Below are positions 8,450 through 17,468 of a stretch of 59,041 nt of DNA, piece after piece. A program made the position numbers and the translations under genes. Source of the DNA: Gemmatimonadota bacterium (lineage in GTDB: Bacteria; Gemmatimonadota; Gemmatimonadetes; Gemmatimonadales; GWC2-71-9); NCBI GenBank assembly GCA_003221035.1, contig QHUB01000024.1:1-59041 (forward strand). Reading direction: 5' to 3'. A model generated the notes under the pieces. That model had not been told where the DNA came from. It saw nothing but the letters and a program-made list of their open reading frames with translations, and did not search any database. How positions within the stretch are numbered: position 1 is the stretch's first letter; each line of letters begins with the position of its first letter.

Positions 8450-9818
8450 GCCGTACGCCAACGTCCTCGAGACGATCGGCTGGACGCCACTCATTCGCAT
8501 CAACAAAGTCGCGCGCGGGATCCGGACGCCCGTCTACGCCAAAGCGGAGTTTTTCAATCCCGGCGGGTCGGTCAAGGATCGAATCGGACTCGCGATGATC
8601 GAAGCGGCCGAGCGCGCCGGCACGCTGAAGCCTGGCGGCCTGATCGTCGAAGCCACGTCCGGAAACACAGGCGTCGGGCTCGCCATCGCGGCAGCCGTGA
8701 AAGGGTATCGGTGCATTTTCACGATGCCGGACAAGATGTCGCAGGAAAAAGCGCGACTGCTGCGCGCGCTGGGCGCGGAAGTCATCATCACGCCGACCGC
8801 CGTGCCGCCGGATCACCCTGACAACTACATCGTGAAAGGCCGCGCCATCGCGGCCGCGCACGACAACGCGATCTTCGCCGACCAGCACTACAACCCGGTG
8901 AATCCCGACGTGCACTATCTCACGACCGGACCGGAGATCTGGGAGCAAACCGGCGGGAAGGTCACGCACTTCGTGTGCGCGCCCGGCACCGGCGGCACAG
9001 TCAGCGGCGCGGGCAGGTATCTCAAGGAGAAGAATCCGAAGATCCGCGTGGTCGCTGCTGATCCCGTGGGATCGATCTATACCGAGTATGCCAGGAGCCA
9101 CACGAAGGGCGACGGGCAACCCTACAAGGTTGAGGGCATCGGCGGCGACAAGATCCCCACGTCGCTGCACTGGGATGTGATCGACGAATGGGTGGTCGTG
9201 AGCGACAAAGACGCGATGCAGATGGCGCGCCGGCTCTCCAGGGAGGAGGGCCTCTTCGTCGGTGGCTCCACGGGCGTCAACGTCGTCGCGGCCCTGGACG
9301 TCGCGCGCCGGACCGACGACCCCAACGCTCTGGTCGTGACCGTCCTGGCCGACACCGGCGAACGCTATCTCAGCAAGGTCTATAACGAAGAATGGCTGCG
9401 CGAAAACCAGCTGATCGACGACGCGAGACCTACGGTCGGCCGCCTTATCGCCGCCAAGACGGGCGAGGCGCCGCCACTGATCCACGTCGCTCCAGAGGCG
9501 TCGGTCCGTCAGGCGCTGAACTTGATGTCCACCTACAACGTGTCGCAGCTGCCGGTACTCGACGGTGACGACGGTGTGGGTGCGGTGTCCGAGCAGGCCC
9601 TGATGGCGCGTGCGATCGGCCAGCAGAAGATCCTCGACAGCCCCGTGCGGGATGTGATGGACCCCCCCTTCCCGGTCGTGGACGGCGAATCGCCGATAGC
9701 ACTGCTGACCACGCTGTTGTCGCGCACGACGCCGGCCGCGCTGGTGCGGCGCAACGGCAAGGTCGTCGGGATCGTCAGCCGCTACGACTTGCTCCATCAG
9801 CTGGCGGGAATCCGCTGA
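8433..9818 (+). CDS. cystathionine beta-synthase / cysteine synthase with CBS pair
   Basis: The likely GTG start overlaps the previous stop and gives 461 residues beginning MPQHTKPYANVLETIG. Residues about 1-325 are a fold-type II PLP enzyme: NPGGSVKDR holds the PLP lysine (about residue 49) and EATSGNTGVGLA binds the cofactor phosphate or substrate. The last 120 residues form two CBS motifs (VSQLPVLDGDD, GIVSRYDLLHQL), a regulatory module binding adenosyl ligands. It makes cystathionine or cysteine from a serine derivative; which one cannot be decided here. Its stop overlaps ddl by one base. Confidence 0.88.
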   Translation: MPQHTKPYANVLETIGWTPLIRINKVARGIRTPVYAKAEFFNPGGSVKDRIGLAMIEAAERAGTLKPGGLIVEATSGNTGVGLAIAAAVKGYRCIFTMPDKMSQEKARLLRALGAEVIITPTAVPPDHPDNYIVKGRAIAAAHDNAIFADQHYNPVNPDVHYLTTGPEIWEQTGGKVTHFVCAPGTGGTVSGAGRYLKEKNPKIRVVAADPVGSIYTEYARSHTKGDGQPYKVEGIGGDKIPTSLHWDVIDEWVVVSDKDAMQMARRLSREEGLFVGGSTGVNVVAALDVARRTDDPNALVVTVLADTGERYLSKVYNEEWLRENQLIDDARPTVGRLIAAKTGEAPPLIHVAPEASVRQALNLMSTYNVSQLPVLDGDDGVGAVSEQALMARAIGQQKILDSPVRDVMDPPFPVVDGESPIALLTTLLSRTTPAALVRRNGKVVGIVSRYDLLHQLAGIR

Positions 9819-10825
9819 TGCGTGTGACGGTGCTCACGGGCGGCGCGACGTCGGAGCGCGCCGTCGCATTTGCCAGCGCCTCACAGATCGTGGCTGCGCT
9901 GCGAAGCCGGAAGCACGACGTGCACGTGGTCGATCTGGCCGGTGGCGTCTTGGACGAGCGGAGCGAGCGTGAGCTCCTCGCAGGGACCGTCGGCACAACG
10001 CCGCCGACCGTAGAGGCGCTGGTCGAGCGCCAACGGCAGATGCTGTCGGAAGGTCTGGGGGAGCTCGAGCCGGTGCGGAGGGCGGAAGTGCTGTTCCTCG
10101 CGGTGCACGGCGGTGCCCTGGAAGGCGGCACGCTGCAGGCCGTGCTCGACGTGATCGGGGTGCCCTACACGGGCAGCGGCCCGCTCGCGAGCGCGCTCGC
10201 GATGGACAAAGACTTGTCCAAGCGACTGTTCCGGGCCATGGGCGTACCTGTGCCGGCATGGTTCATGGCTCCGGTGGGTCCTGAGGACGTGAGCACGGCG
10301 TTGGGGTGGCCGGTCATCATCAAGCCGTCCAAGCAGGGTTCCTCGGTCGGATTGACGCTGGTGAAACAGGCCCAGGATCTGGGCAGCGCGGTGAAGCTGG
10401 CAGCGCGCTTTGACGACGAGGTGATGGCGGAACAGTTCATTCCGGGAAGGGAGCTGACGGTCGGCGTGCTCGGCGACGTTCCGCTGCCCGTAGGTCAGAT
10501 AGTCCCTAAGCACGAATTGTTCGACTATGAGACGAAGTACACGCCGGGCATGTCAGAGGAAACCTTCCCGGCCAAGATCGAGACCCTGCTCGCCCGACAA
10601 TTGCAGGAGTATGCGCTGATGGCGCACCGTGCCCTGAAGCTGAGCGGTTACTCTCGGATCGACTTCCGGGTCAGTCCTGAGGGGGACATCTTCTGCCTGG
10701 AAGCGAACTCTCTGCCGGGAATGACCCGCACCAGTTTGTTCCCTCAGGCGGCGCAGGCGGCTGGGATTGTTTTTGCGGAGCTGTGTGAGCGGATCGCCAC
10801 GCTGGCTCGGAACAAGGCCCCCTAG
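9818..10825 (+). CDS. ddl: D-alanine--D-alanine ligase
   Basis: A 335-residue ATP-grasp ligase joining two D-Ala for peptidoglycan precursors. Visible motifs are VHGGALEGGTLQAVLD (family HG-x-x-GEDG region, here variant), YTGSGPLASALAMDK, KPSKQGSSVGL in the ATP-binding loop, and CLEANSLPGMT near the C-terminus, where the usual Asn is kept although the common EINTLPGMT is changed. Start ATG overlaps the previous TGA by one base. It ends the overlapping run that starts at holA. Confidence 0.93.
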   Translation: MRVTVLTGGATSERAVAFASASQIVAALRSRKHDVHVVDLAGGVLDERSERELLAGTVGTTPPTVEALVERQRQMLSEGLGELEPVRRAEVLFLAVHGGALEGGTLQAVLDVIGVPYTGSGPLASALAMDKDLSKRLFRAMGVPVPAWFMAPVGPEDVSTALGWPVIIKPSKQGSSVGLTLVKQAQDLGSAVKLAARFDDEVMAEQFIPGRELTVGVLGDVPLPVGQIVPKHELFDYETKYTPGMSEETFPAKIETLLARQLQEYALMAHRALKLSGYSRIDFRVSPEGDIFCLEANSLPGMTRTSLFPQAAQAAGIVFAELCERIATLARNKAP

Positions 10826-10872
10826 AGCGGGGGGTATATCCATGAGAGTGAGCCGAGCCGCGTAGACGCCTA

Positions 10873-11748
10873 GTGGACGCCGAGGAACTGATGGGCCCGC
10901 AGCGAATGTACGGTCTGACGACGTGGGTGCGACGCCTTTTGGTCGCCAACCTGCTCGTGTTTCTGGTTCAAAACACGCTGTTCGTTGATTCCAACTTCGC
11001 GAAAGCGTTTGCGTTTACTCCGCTGGCCGCCTGGGACCAGCCGTGGACGTTTGTCACCTACATGTTCCTGCACGCGGGAATTCTGCACCTCGCGTTCAAC
11101 ATGCTTGTGCTGTTCGTGTTCGGCTCCTCGGTGGAAGAGCACATGGGTGGTCGGAAGTTTTTGCTCTTCTATCTCCTCTGCGGGATTGGTGGCGCGGCCG
11201 CATCGTTCCTTTTGATGCAGGCCATGCGGATGACGCAGATCATCGGCGCGTCGAGCGCCGTGCTCGGCGTCGCGGTCGCCTTTGCGTGGTACTGGCCCGA
11301 CCATCCGGTGTTCGTGTTCCCGCTGCCCGATCCGATTCCGGCGAAATGGCTCGTCGTATTCCTCGTGGGTGTGGACCTTGTGTTGGCCCTGCTCGGGGCG
11401 AGTGATGGGACCGCACATCTCGCGCACCTTGGCGGCGTCGCTACCGCGCTGCTCTATCTCAAGGGCCAGGATTGGTATGCCACGCGCGACGAGCGGCGCG
11501 GCCGCCAGCCCTCGGAGTCGAGCGTGCTCGTGTCGCAGCCGCCGCGGATGAGCCGCGGCAGCGGCATTCCGCCGTCGGCGCGCGCCGCGAGCTCGCGCGG
11601 CGCGCCTTCGCCCGACGCGCGCGCCACCGCCGAAATCGATCGCGTGCTCGACAAGATCATCGCGAGCGGCGTCGACAGTCTCACGCCGGCCGAGCGCAAG
11701 TTTCTCACCGAAATCAGCCGCCGGTTGCGTACGCCGCCAAAGGCGTAG
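10873..11748 (+). CDS. rhomboid-family intramembrane serine protease
   Basis: Up to 291 residues. Several transmembrane segments span about residues 15-200. The catalytic serine lies in GASSAVLGV and the partner histidine in HLAHLGG on a later helix. FVTYMFLHAGILHLAFNM is the typical early loop and helix. The last 90 residues are a soluble Ser/Arg-rich tail ending in a short helix (LTPAERKFLTEISRRLR). The GTG at 10873 is the longest start; ATGs at 10891 and 10906 are alternatives, the latter giving MYGLTTWVRR. The substrate is unknown. Confidence 0.9.
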   Translation: MDAEELMGPQRMYGLTTWVRRLLVANLLVFLVQNTLFVDSNFAKAFAFTPLAAWDQPWTFVTYMFLHAGILHLAFNMLVLFVFGSSVEEHMGGRKFLLFYLLCGIGGAAASFLLMQAMRMTQIIGASSAVLGVAVAFAWYWPDHPVFVFPLPDPIPAKWLVVFLVGVDLVLALLGASDGTAHLAHLGGVATALLYLKGQDWYATRDERRGRQPSESSVLVSQPPRMSRGSGIPPSARAASSRGAPSPDARATAEIDRVLDKIIASGVDSLTPAERKFLTEISRRLRTPPKA

Positions 11749-11833
11749 TGTCAAGCCCGCCGCGACCAGGTGTCGCGGCGCAACGAGATTGAATTCCGCG
11801 GGACCGCTTCCCAAATTGGGCAGCACCAGCGCA

Positions 11834-12778
11834 ATGCTCGTCAATCTCGTTCCTGAATTCCTCGCGACACTGGCCGCACAAGATCCTCCCGCGGCATACC
11901 ACGAGTACCTCGATCGCCATAGTCCGGTGCTCAGCGCGTACTGGCAGAATTACGTGCTCGATCCAAACTCGCCGCATGCGGAGCCGATCATCGCGACGGC
12001 GTTGCGCGCCGACCGCAGCGACCTGAAGCGACTGCTCGAAGACGTGGACGTGGTGGCGATCGCCGAGGAGGGCTTGCGACGCGCGACCGAGTTACTCGAG
12101 GCCGACAGCCCGGTCGATCTCTATCTGATGGTCGGCGTGGGCGCCGCGAATGCAGGAGAGCTGGTCGTGCGCGGGCGGGGCATTGCGTTCGTGTGCCTCG
12201 AGCATTTCACCGGGCGCGCGAACGCGCAATCATACGGCATGGGACTCGCGCCAAACCTTCTGCCGCTGTGGATCGCGCATGAAGTGGCGCACGCGCTGCG
12301 CTACACGTCGCCGACGAGCCGCGCGGCGCTGCGCCGGCTCGTGAGCGACCTCGGCGGATATTATGACGCATGGGAGATGGGATCGCGCGCCACGCTGCGT
12401 GAGCTGGTCGTGAATGAAGGCGCCGCGATTGCGGCATCGCAGGCGGCGGCACCGGGCTTTGATGCCTGGGAATACTTCGGCTACAACCGCCGGCAGTATC
12501 GCCGGCTGCGCGAGCTGGACGCATTCCTGCGCCGCGCCTCGGCGGCCGATCTCGACGCCACGGGGCTGGGGCTCCGCCTGCGTTATCTGTCGGGCGGCAT
12601 GAGTCCCGCCGCGCGCCTGCTCGCGGGCAAGGTGCTTCCGGAGCGCGCGGGTTATTATCTCGGCCTGCGGCTGGTGGAGAACTATTTCGCGGAGCACGGC
12701 GGCGCTTCGACCGTGCGGGCGACTGTCGAGGAGCTGCGACAGGCGGACGATCGAGCCATGGGGATCCAGACGGCGTGA
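11834..12778 (+). CDS. putative Zn-dependent protease with HExxH motif
   Basis: A 314-residue soluble protein with HEVAHALRY (about residues 153-161), a zincin-type HExxH metal site, in a context resembling DUF2268 predicted proteases. Downstream NEGAAIAAS may supply a third ligand (Glu). I prefer the ATG at 11834 over the TTG at 11789. No signal peptide is seen, so it is probably cytoplasmic. Its TGA overlaps the GTG of the next small gene by 4 bases. Proteolytic activity is inferred from the motif only. Confidence 0.65.
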   Translation: MLVNLVPEFLATLAAQDPPAAYHEYLDRHSPVLSAYWQNYVLDPNSPHAEPIIATALRADRSDLKRLLEDVDVVAIAEEGLRRATELLEADSPVDLYLMVGVGAANAGELVVRGRGIAFVCLEHFTGRANAQSYGMGLAPNLLPLWIAHEVAHALRYTSPTSRAALRRLVSDLGGYYDAWEMGSRATLRELVVNEGAAIAASQAAAPGFDAWEYFGYNRRQYRRLRELDAFLRRASAADLDATGLGLRLRYLSGGMSPAARLLAGKVLPERAGYYLGLRLVENYFAEHGGASTVRATVEELRQADDRAMGIQTA

Positions 12779-13026
12779 CGACGCGGGGAAAGGGGCAGAG
12801 TGGTCCGGCTCGGGTTGGAGCGCCGGTGCCGGCAGAGGCGCCGGAGCGGCGGCGCAATCGCCCGCTGCGCGAGGTGTTGGACGAGTTGCTCGCGCATACG
12901 CGGGAGATCGCCCGCCGGGCCAAGACCATGACCCCCGTCGAGCTCGACTATGCCCAGCAGCGCCTGGAGTGGCTGGCGGACGAGGTGTGGCGGCTCTCGA
13001 CAGGCGAGGCTGTACCTCCCGAGTAG
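12775..13026 (+). CDS. small unknown protein, 83 residues
   Basis: Starts at a GTG overlapping the preceding stop (GTGA) and lies 12 bases before queD. The N-terminal third is basic and Pro-rich; the rest is predicted helical (LREVLDELLAHTREIARRAKTM, LEWLADEVWRLSTG). It has no family I recognise. The tight packing and helical composition support a real gene. An operon role with the Zn-protease-like or queD product is possible but unproven. Confidence 0.6.
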   Translation: MTTRGKGQSGPARVGAPVPAEAPERRRNRPLREVLDELLAHTREIARRAKTMTPVELDYAQQRLEWLADEVWRLSTGEAVPPE

Positions 13027-13038
13027 ATTACGCGGGGT

Positions 13039-13539
13039 ATGGGCACTCGCGGGCGGGGCGCATTCAAAGTCGCGATCACCAAGGAAGACCTGGTCTTCGC
13101 GGCCGCGCACTTCATCACGTTCGCCGGTCACCGCTGCGAGAAACTCCACGGCCACAACTATCGCGCCAGCCTGGTCGTCGAAGGCGGGCTCGAGAAAGAC
13201 AGCTGGTTCGTGGTGGACTTTTCCGCAGTCAAGAAGGTGATGCGCAGTCTCACGGCCGAGCTCGATCATCGCGTCCTGCTGCCGCGCGACAATCCGCAAC
13301 TCGAGATCTCCGAGGAGAACGGCAGCGTGCGCGTGGCATTCGCCGGCCAGCCTCGCTATCTGTTTCCCGCGGGCGATTGCGTAATCCTGCCGATTCCGAA
13401 TACGACGGTCGAAATGTTGGCGCAGTATCTCGCGGGCCGGGTGCGCGCCGAGCTCGGCTCCGTCCGCCTCAAGACGATAGAGATCGAGGTGGAGGAAAAC
13501 TTCGGCCAGTCAGCGAGCTACCGTGAAGACCTCGACTAA
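13039..13539 (+). CDS. queD: 6-carboxytetrahydropterin synthase (QueD/PTPS family)
   Basis: A 166-residue protein of the 6-pyruvoyl-tetrahydropterin synthase fold. Zinc ligands are visible as the His in AAAHF and the pair in LHGHNY; LDHRVLL and a C-terminal Glu-rich strand (KTIEIEVEENFG) complete the active site pattern. QueD makes 6-carboxytetrahydropterin in queuosine biosynthesis; animal-type PTPS activity is an alternative. It is slightly longer than E. coli QueD because of an insertion near residues 90-120. A pterin dehydratase gene overlaps its end, so a pterin-linked role is consistent. Confidence 0.85.
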   Translation: MGTRGRGAFKVAITKEDLVFAAAHFITFAGHRCEKLHGHNYRASLVVEGGLEKDSWFVVDFSAVKKVMRSLTAELDHRVLLPRDNPQLEISEENGSVRVAFAGQPRYLFPAGDCVILPIPNTTVEMLAQYLAGRVRAELGSVRLKTIEIEVEENFGQSASYREDLD

Positions 13540-13873
13540 ACTTTCGCCCACTGAGATCAGCGACCGGCTCAACGGTTTACCCGGCTGGCGTCTCGAAGCC
13601 GGCGCCATCGTGCGCGAGTATCAGACCGACGGCTGGCCGACCACCTTGATGCTGGTCAATGCCATCGGGTTCTTCGCCGAGGCGGCCGACCATCATCCCG
13701 ATCTCGCGGTGAGCTGGGGCAAGGTGCAGGTGAAGCTGTGGACGCACAGCGCCGGCGGCGTGACTGCGAGTGACATGGAGCTCGCGCAGCTCATCGAGCA
13801 GACGGCGCTCTGGCGTCCAAGGCCGGGCGCCAGTGTCCTGCGCGGGACGACGAAGAAGTTCGTGGGGCCGTGA
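13523..13873 (+). CDS. 4a-hydroxytetrahydrobiopterin dehydratase
   Basis: A 116-residue protein matching pterin-4a-carbinolamine dehydratases: GWRLEAGAIVREYQ, then the active-site EAADHHPDL motif and VKLWTHSAGGVT with the late conserved His and Thr. These enzymes recycle oxidised pterin cofactor. The GTG start lies inside the end of queD (17-base overlap), suggesting coupled expression. No aromatic amino acid hydroxylase is in the window. Confidence 0.88.
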   Translation: MKTSTKLSPTEISDRLNGLPGWRLEAGAIVREYQTDGWPTTLMLVNAIGFFAEAADHHPDLAVSWGKVQVKLWTHSAGGVTASDMELAQLIEQTALWRPRPGASVLRGTTKKFVGP

Positions 13874-13878
13874 CGCGC

Positions 13879-15237
13879 TCACTTCCCCACGCAAAACGCC
13901 GCGAACACCCGGTCGAGCACATCCTCCGGCGTAACCGCCCCGATCAAATCGTCGAGCGCAACTACCGCGGCGCGCAGATGCGTCGCCGCCGCTGCCGCAT
14001 CGATCCCACTGGTCCGCGCGGTCCAGAACTCCTCGAGCTCTCGCTGGGCACGCTCGAGCGCGACGCGATGGCGCGCGCGGGTCACCACCGGCTCGACGTC
14101 GCCGAGCGCGAGTAGCCGGCCGAACGCGACCTCGGCGAGCTGGCGCCGCAGCTCGGCGAGTCCCTGCCCCGTGACGACCGAAATCCCCGATCCGCCGAGG
14201 TCGGCTTTGGTCCGCGCGATCACGACCGGAACGGATATCTCCGCGAGAAATTGCTCTCGGCTGGGATCATCGGTCTCTTCGCAGTAGAGCACGAGGTCCG
14301 CCGCCGCGAGGTATTTCTTGCTGACCTCGATTCCAAGCCGCTCAATCCGCTCGCCAACATCCCGCAATCCCGCCGTATCCACCAGGCGGAACGGAAAGCC
14401 CTCGATCACGGCGTGCGCCTCGATGGCGTCGCGCGTGGTGCCGGGGATCTCGGTCACGATTGCGCGCTCGGTACCGAGCAGCGCGTTGAACAGGGACGAT
14501 TTGCCGGCGTTGGGCCGGCCTGCGATCACGAGCAGCGCGCCTTCGCGCAGCCGTTCGCCCTCGGGAGCGGTCTTCAAGAGATCGGCTATGCGGTCACGCA
14601 CAACGCACCACGCATCTCGCACGCGTTCCGGCGAGACGGGACCCTCATCCTCCTCGGGAAAGTCGATGTCATAGGCCAGCAGCGCGTCGAGTTCCAGGAT
14701 CTCGCCGCGGAGCGCCGCCAGGCGGTCCGACAGCCCGCGCTCGAGCTGCTGCAGCGCGCGGCGGCGCTGCGCCGGCGAACCGGCGTCGATGAGGTCGGCG
14801 GTCGCCTCGGCCTGCAGCAAATCCATCTTGCCGTTCAGCACGGCGCGGCGAGTGAACTCGCCCGGCATGGCGGGCCGTGCCCCGGCCTCAACCAGCGCCG
14901 CGACCGCGGCGGCCGGCACGACCAGCCCGCCATGGGTCGAGATCTCGATCAAGTCATCGCCGGTGTAGGAGTGCGGCGCCGGGAAGCAGGCCGCGAGGCA
15001 GTCGTCCACGAGCGCGCGGGACGCGGGATGTAAAAGGCGCGCCCGGAAAACGGTGCGCGGCGGTGTGGCGTGAAACGGCTCGAGGCAGCGGGCGGCGAGC
15101 GGGAAGGCGTCGCGACCCGAGAGGCGGATCAGCGCGAGGGCCGAGCGGCCGGGAGGCGTCGCGAGCGCAACGATGGTGTCAGTGAGCAGTCTACGTCTTG
15201 CGTGCGGGCAGGGGCGGCGCGGGCGCGCGCGTGCCAC
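13879..15237 (-). CDS. mnmE: tRNA modification GTPase MnmE
   Basis: A MnmE (TrmE) protein of up to 452 residues. The conserved N-terminus begins at TDTIVALATPPGRSALALIR, about 19 residues after the GTG used here; no better ATG, GTG or TTG is seen, so the start is uncertain and overlaps yidC. The G domain has GRPNAGKSS (P-loop), PGTTRD, DTAGLRD and TKAD (variant of NKxD). The C-terminus FCVGK carries the catalytic Cys in the usual C-[IV]-G-K end. With MnmG it modifies wobble uridine of tRNAs. Confidence 0.93.
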   Translation of the reverse strand: MARARPRRPCPHARRRLLTDTIVALATPPGRSALALIRLSGRDAFPLAARCLEPFHATPPRTVFRARLLHPASRALVDDCLAACFPAPHSYTGDDLIEISTHGGLVVPAAAVAALVEAGARPAMPGEFTRRAVLNGKMDLLQAEATADLIDAGSPAQRRRALQQLERGLSDRLAALRGEILELDALLAYDIDFPEEDEGPVSPERVRDAWCVVRDRIADLLKTAPEGERLREGALLVIAGRPNAGKSSLFNALLGTERAIVTEIPGTTRDAIEAHAVIEGFPFRLVDTAGLRDVGERIERLGIEVSKKYLAAADLVLYCEETDDPSREQFLAEISVPVVIARTKADLGGSGISVVTGQGLAELRRQLAEVAFGRLLALGDVEPVVTRARHRVALERAQRELEEFWTARTSGIDAAAAATHLRAAVVALDDLIGAVTPEDVLDRVFAAFCVGK

Positions 15238-16894
15238 TACCCGCCACCGGCGCTTCGCGCAGCCGCCGCTTCGCGATCATGTATTGCTGCGGGATGCTGA
15301 AAAGGTTCTGCGCCGCGTAATACAGATTCAGTCCGGATGCGAAGTTGAGGAACAGGAACGTCATCATCACCGGCATGAAATACACCATCATGCGGGTCTG
15401 CGGATTCGGCGGTACGCCGATCTGCCCCACCTTCGAGAGGCCGAACATCGACAAGCCGAGCACGATGGGAATGATGCGGTACGGATCAGGCCGCGACAGA
15501 TCGGGCAGCCACAGGAATGGCACGCCGCGAAAGATGATCGTGTTGGCGAACACAAAGAACAGCGCGAGCAGCACCGGCCAGGGCAGGAGCATCGGCAGGC
15601 AGCCCCCGAAGGGATTGACCTTGTACTCCTTGTAGATGCGCAGCATCTCGCGCTGCAGCCGCGCCGGGTCGTCCTTGTACTTGTCCTGGGTCTCTTTGAT
15701 GAGCGGCGCGACGGCCTGCATCCGGATGCCCGACTCCATCGCTTTTTGGTTCAAGGGCCAGAGCAAAACGCGGATGACGATACCGAACAGGATCAACGCC
15801 CAGCCGTACGCGAGATGGAGCCGCTCGTGCATCCAGAGCAGGATATTGACGACGAAGACCGAGACGGGCTGAATGATGGGCCGGAAAATGCCGCCATAGG
15901 GATTGGCGTCGTCGAGCCCGTGCCCGAGCGGCGCGAGGTGACGATTCTCGAGCGGGCCCGCATACACCTGATAATGGAACGAGCCGCCGGGCTGCACCGG
16001 CATCGTCACCATGACGTCCGCGCGCGACGCCGCGCGTCCGTTTCTCGGGCCCCCGACCGCAACGGCGCCGGCGAATGTCGGCTCTCCCTCTTGCAGGGCG
16101 AGCGCGGCGAGGAAGAAGTACTTCGACTTCACCCCCACCCATTCGAACGGGCCGTTGAACAGCGCGCGCTGTCCCGGCCGAACCTTCGCGAAATCGGTGC
16201 GCTCGGTCTTGGATGCCTTCGTCACGATCGAGTAGTGGCGATAGTCGTCGAGTGAATCTTTCTCGACGGAGCGCAAGCCATTGGCCAGGTCGAGCAGCAG
16301 GATCGCGCCGCTCGAGCCAAGCCCGCTCACCGAGCCGTGCACTTCGAAGCGGTAGCGATCGGGCACAAACGAGTATTCGAGCGTCACGTGCGAGCCGCCG
16401 CGCTCCGCGTCGAAGCGCAGCGGCTTTGCACCCTGCCCCGCGTAGACCACGACACCCGCCGCATCCGGACTCGGCTGAAAGCTCCAGTCCTCGAGCGAAA
16501 CGGTGTCGCCGCCGGAGAGCACGAGCCGATGGCGCAGGAAGGCATCGCCGGCGGGCACCAGCTGCACCGGCCCGGAGTCGCCGCGGGCGAATGACTTGTA
16601 TTGCAGCAGCTCGGCGGCAACGAGACGGGCGCCCTTGCTGCTAAAGCCCAAGCGATAGAGCGGTGACGTCACCCAGATAATGCGGCCGGTGTCGTCGGAC
16701 GGTCGGACCGTCGGACGATCGGACGGTAACGGCGTTACGGCCGGACGTGATTGGGTGGAGTCAGCCCTGCGCAGGCTGTCCGGCCGTCCGGCGGTCGGAC
16801 GGGCCGGCGGTTTTTTGGTCGGCCAAATCAGCGACGGCGCAACCGCCACGATCATCATGAGCGCGAACGCGAGGAGAAGGCGTCTTTTATCCAT
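15191..16894 (-). CDS. yidC: membrane protein insertase YidC
   Basis: A 567-residue long-form YidC. Residues 1-25 contain the first transmembrane helix after a basic start. A low-complexity Arg/Pro/Asp/Ser linker follows (about 30-70), then the periplasmic beta-domain to about residue 355. The conserved insertase core has the hydrophilic-groove Arg in VIRVLLWPLNQK, the NPFGGCLP loop, and late helices ending NLFSIPQQYM. It inserts proteins into the inner membrane. Its stop lies within the assigned start of mnmE. Confidence 0.95.
   Translation of the reverse strand: MDKRRLLLAFALMMIVAVAPSLIWPTKKPPARPTAGRPDSLRRADSTQSRPAVTPLPSDRPTVRPSDDTGRIIWVTSPLYRLGFSSKGARLVAAELLQYKSFARGDSGPVQLVPAGDAFLRHRLVLSGGDTVSLEDWSFQPSPDAAGVVVYAGQGAKPLRFDAERGGSHVTLEYSFVPDRYRFEVHGSVSGLGSSGAILLLDLANGLRSVEKDSLDDYRHYSIVTKASKTERTDFAKVRPGQRALFNGPFEWVGVKSKYFFLAALALQEGEPTFAGAVAVGGPRNGRAASRADVMVTMPVQPGGSFHYQVYAGPLENRHLAPLGHGLDDANPYGGIFRPIIQPVSVFVVNILLWMHERLHLAYGWALILFGIVIRVLLWPLNQKAMESGIRMQAVAPLIKETQDKYKDDPARLQREMLRIYKEYKVNPFGGCLPMLLPWPVLLALFFVFANTIIFRGVPFLWLPDLSRPDPYRIIPIVLGLSMFGLSKVGQIGVPPNPQTRMMVYFMPVMMTFLFLNFASGLNLYYAAQNLFSIPQQYMIAKRRLREAPVAGSGTRAPAPPLPARKT
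16696..16809. repeat. short GC-rich repeat array inside yidC linker
   Basis: CGGACGGTCGGACCGTCGG-type 8- to 10-base units recur at 16696-16726 and again, as CCGGCCGTCCGG and GGTCGGACGG, at 16780-16809. Between them GTAAC-GGC-GTTAC forms a small dyad. The coding effect is the Arg/Pro/Ser/Asp/Thr-rich linker of YidC (RPTVRPSDD). This looks like repeat expansion tolerated in a flexible segment. Confidence 0.6.
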
Positions 16895-16902
16895 GGAAGG
16901 CG

Positions 16903-17133
16903 CTAGGGAACGGGATCATACCCGCCGACATGAAATGGATGGCACTTGAGAATGCGCTTGATCCCAAGCCAGGAGCCCTTGAGTGCGCCGTAGCGCTCGA
17001 CCGCTTGATAGGTATAGCGCGAGCACGACGGCTCGAACCGACATTGGGTGAAGACGAGGTGGGACAGCGTGAGCTGGTAGCCACGGATGAGAGCCATTAC
17101 GGCCAGGCGCGGCGCGCGTTCCAGGCGCGTCAC
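16903..17133 (-). CDS. yidD: membrane protein insertion efficiency factor YidD
   Basis: A 76-residue YidD with the family core [22 protein letters not shown] and the C-terminal [17 protein letters not shown]. The three conserved Cys positions are kept (TQC, PSC, KC). It assists YidC at the inner membrane. The GTG start overlaps the rnpA stop by 4 bases, as is common in this gene order, and yidC follows 8 bases downstream. Confidence 0.95.
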   Translation of the reverse strand: MTRLERAPRLAVMALIRGYQLTLSHLVFTQCRFEPSCSRYTYQAVERYGALKGSWLGIKRILKCHPFHVGGYDPVP

Positions 17134-17369
17134 GTCAGCGTCTCGACCACGCCCGTCAATTCGGCACGCAGCACTGCAAAGGAGGCGCTGTAGGCGGAGC
17201 GCTTCGCGCGGATGACGAGATCGACTGCCGGGAGCATGCGCAGCACGTCGCGGCGCAGGATTTCATGCAGCCGGCGGCGCAGACGATTGCGCGCCACGGC
17301 CGACGATTGATGACGCGGCACGATCAGGCCGAGCCGCGCGTGACCCGAGGTATTGTGACGCCAAGCCAA
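17130..17369 (-). CDS. rnpA: ribonuclease P protein component, start unclear
   Basis: The TTG at 17369 gives only 79 residues ([24 protein letters not shown] has the RNR signature; VIRAKRSA is the late strand). RnpA is normally 110-120 residues. The frame stays open upstream to the rpmH stop at 17469, and this stretch encodes YPRRVRITRGSEL and a basic helix resembling the missing RnpA N-terminus. No ATG, GTG or TTG exists in that stretch. So either a non-standard start is used or the protein is short. It binds the RNase P RNA encoded at 24759-25136. Confidence 0.85.
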   Translation of the reverse strand: MAWRHNTSGHARLGLIVPRHQSSAVARNRLRRRLHEILRRDVLRMLPAVDLVIRAKRSAYSASFAVLRAELTGVVETLT

Positions 17370-17468
17370 ATCGAGGTGCCGGGTGCGGCGCCGGCCTCCC
17401 GCCTCCCAGCAGGATGTGAGCTCCGAGCCGCGCGTGATACGGACGCGGCGCGGGTACCGCTCGCTCGT

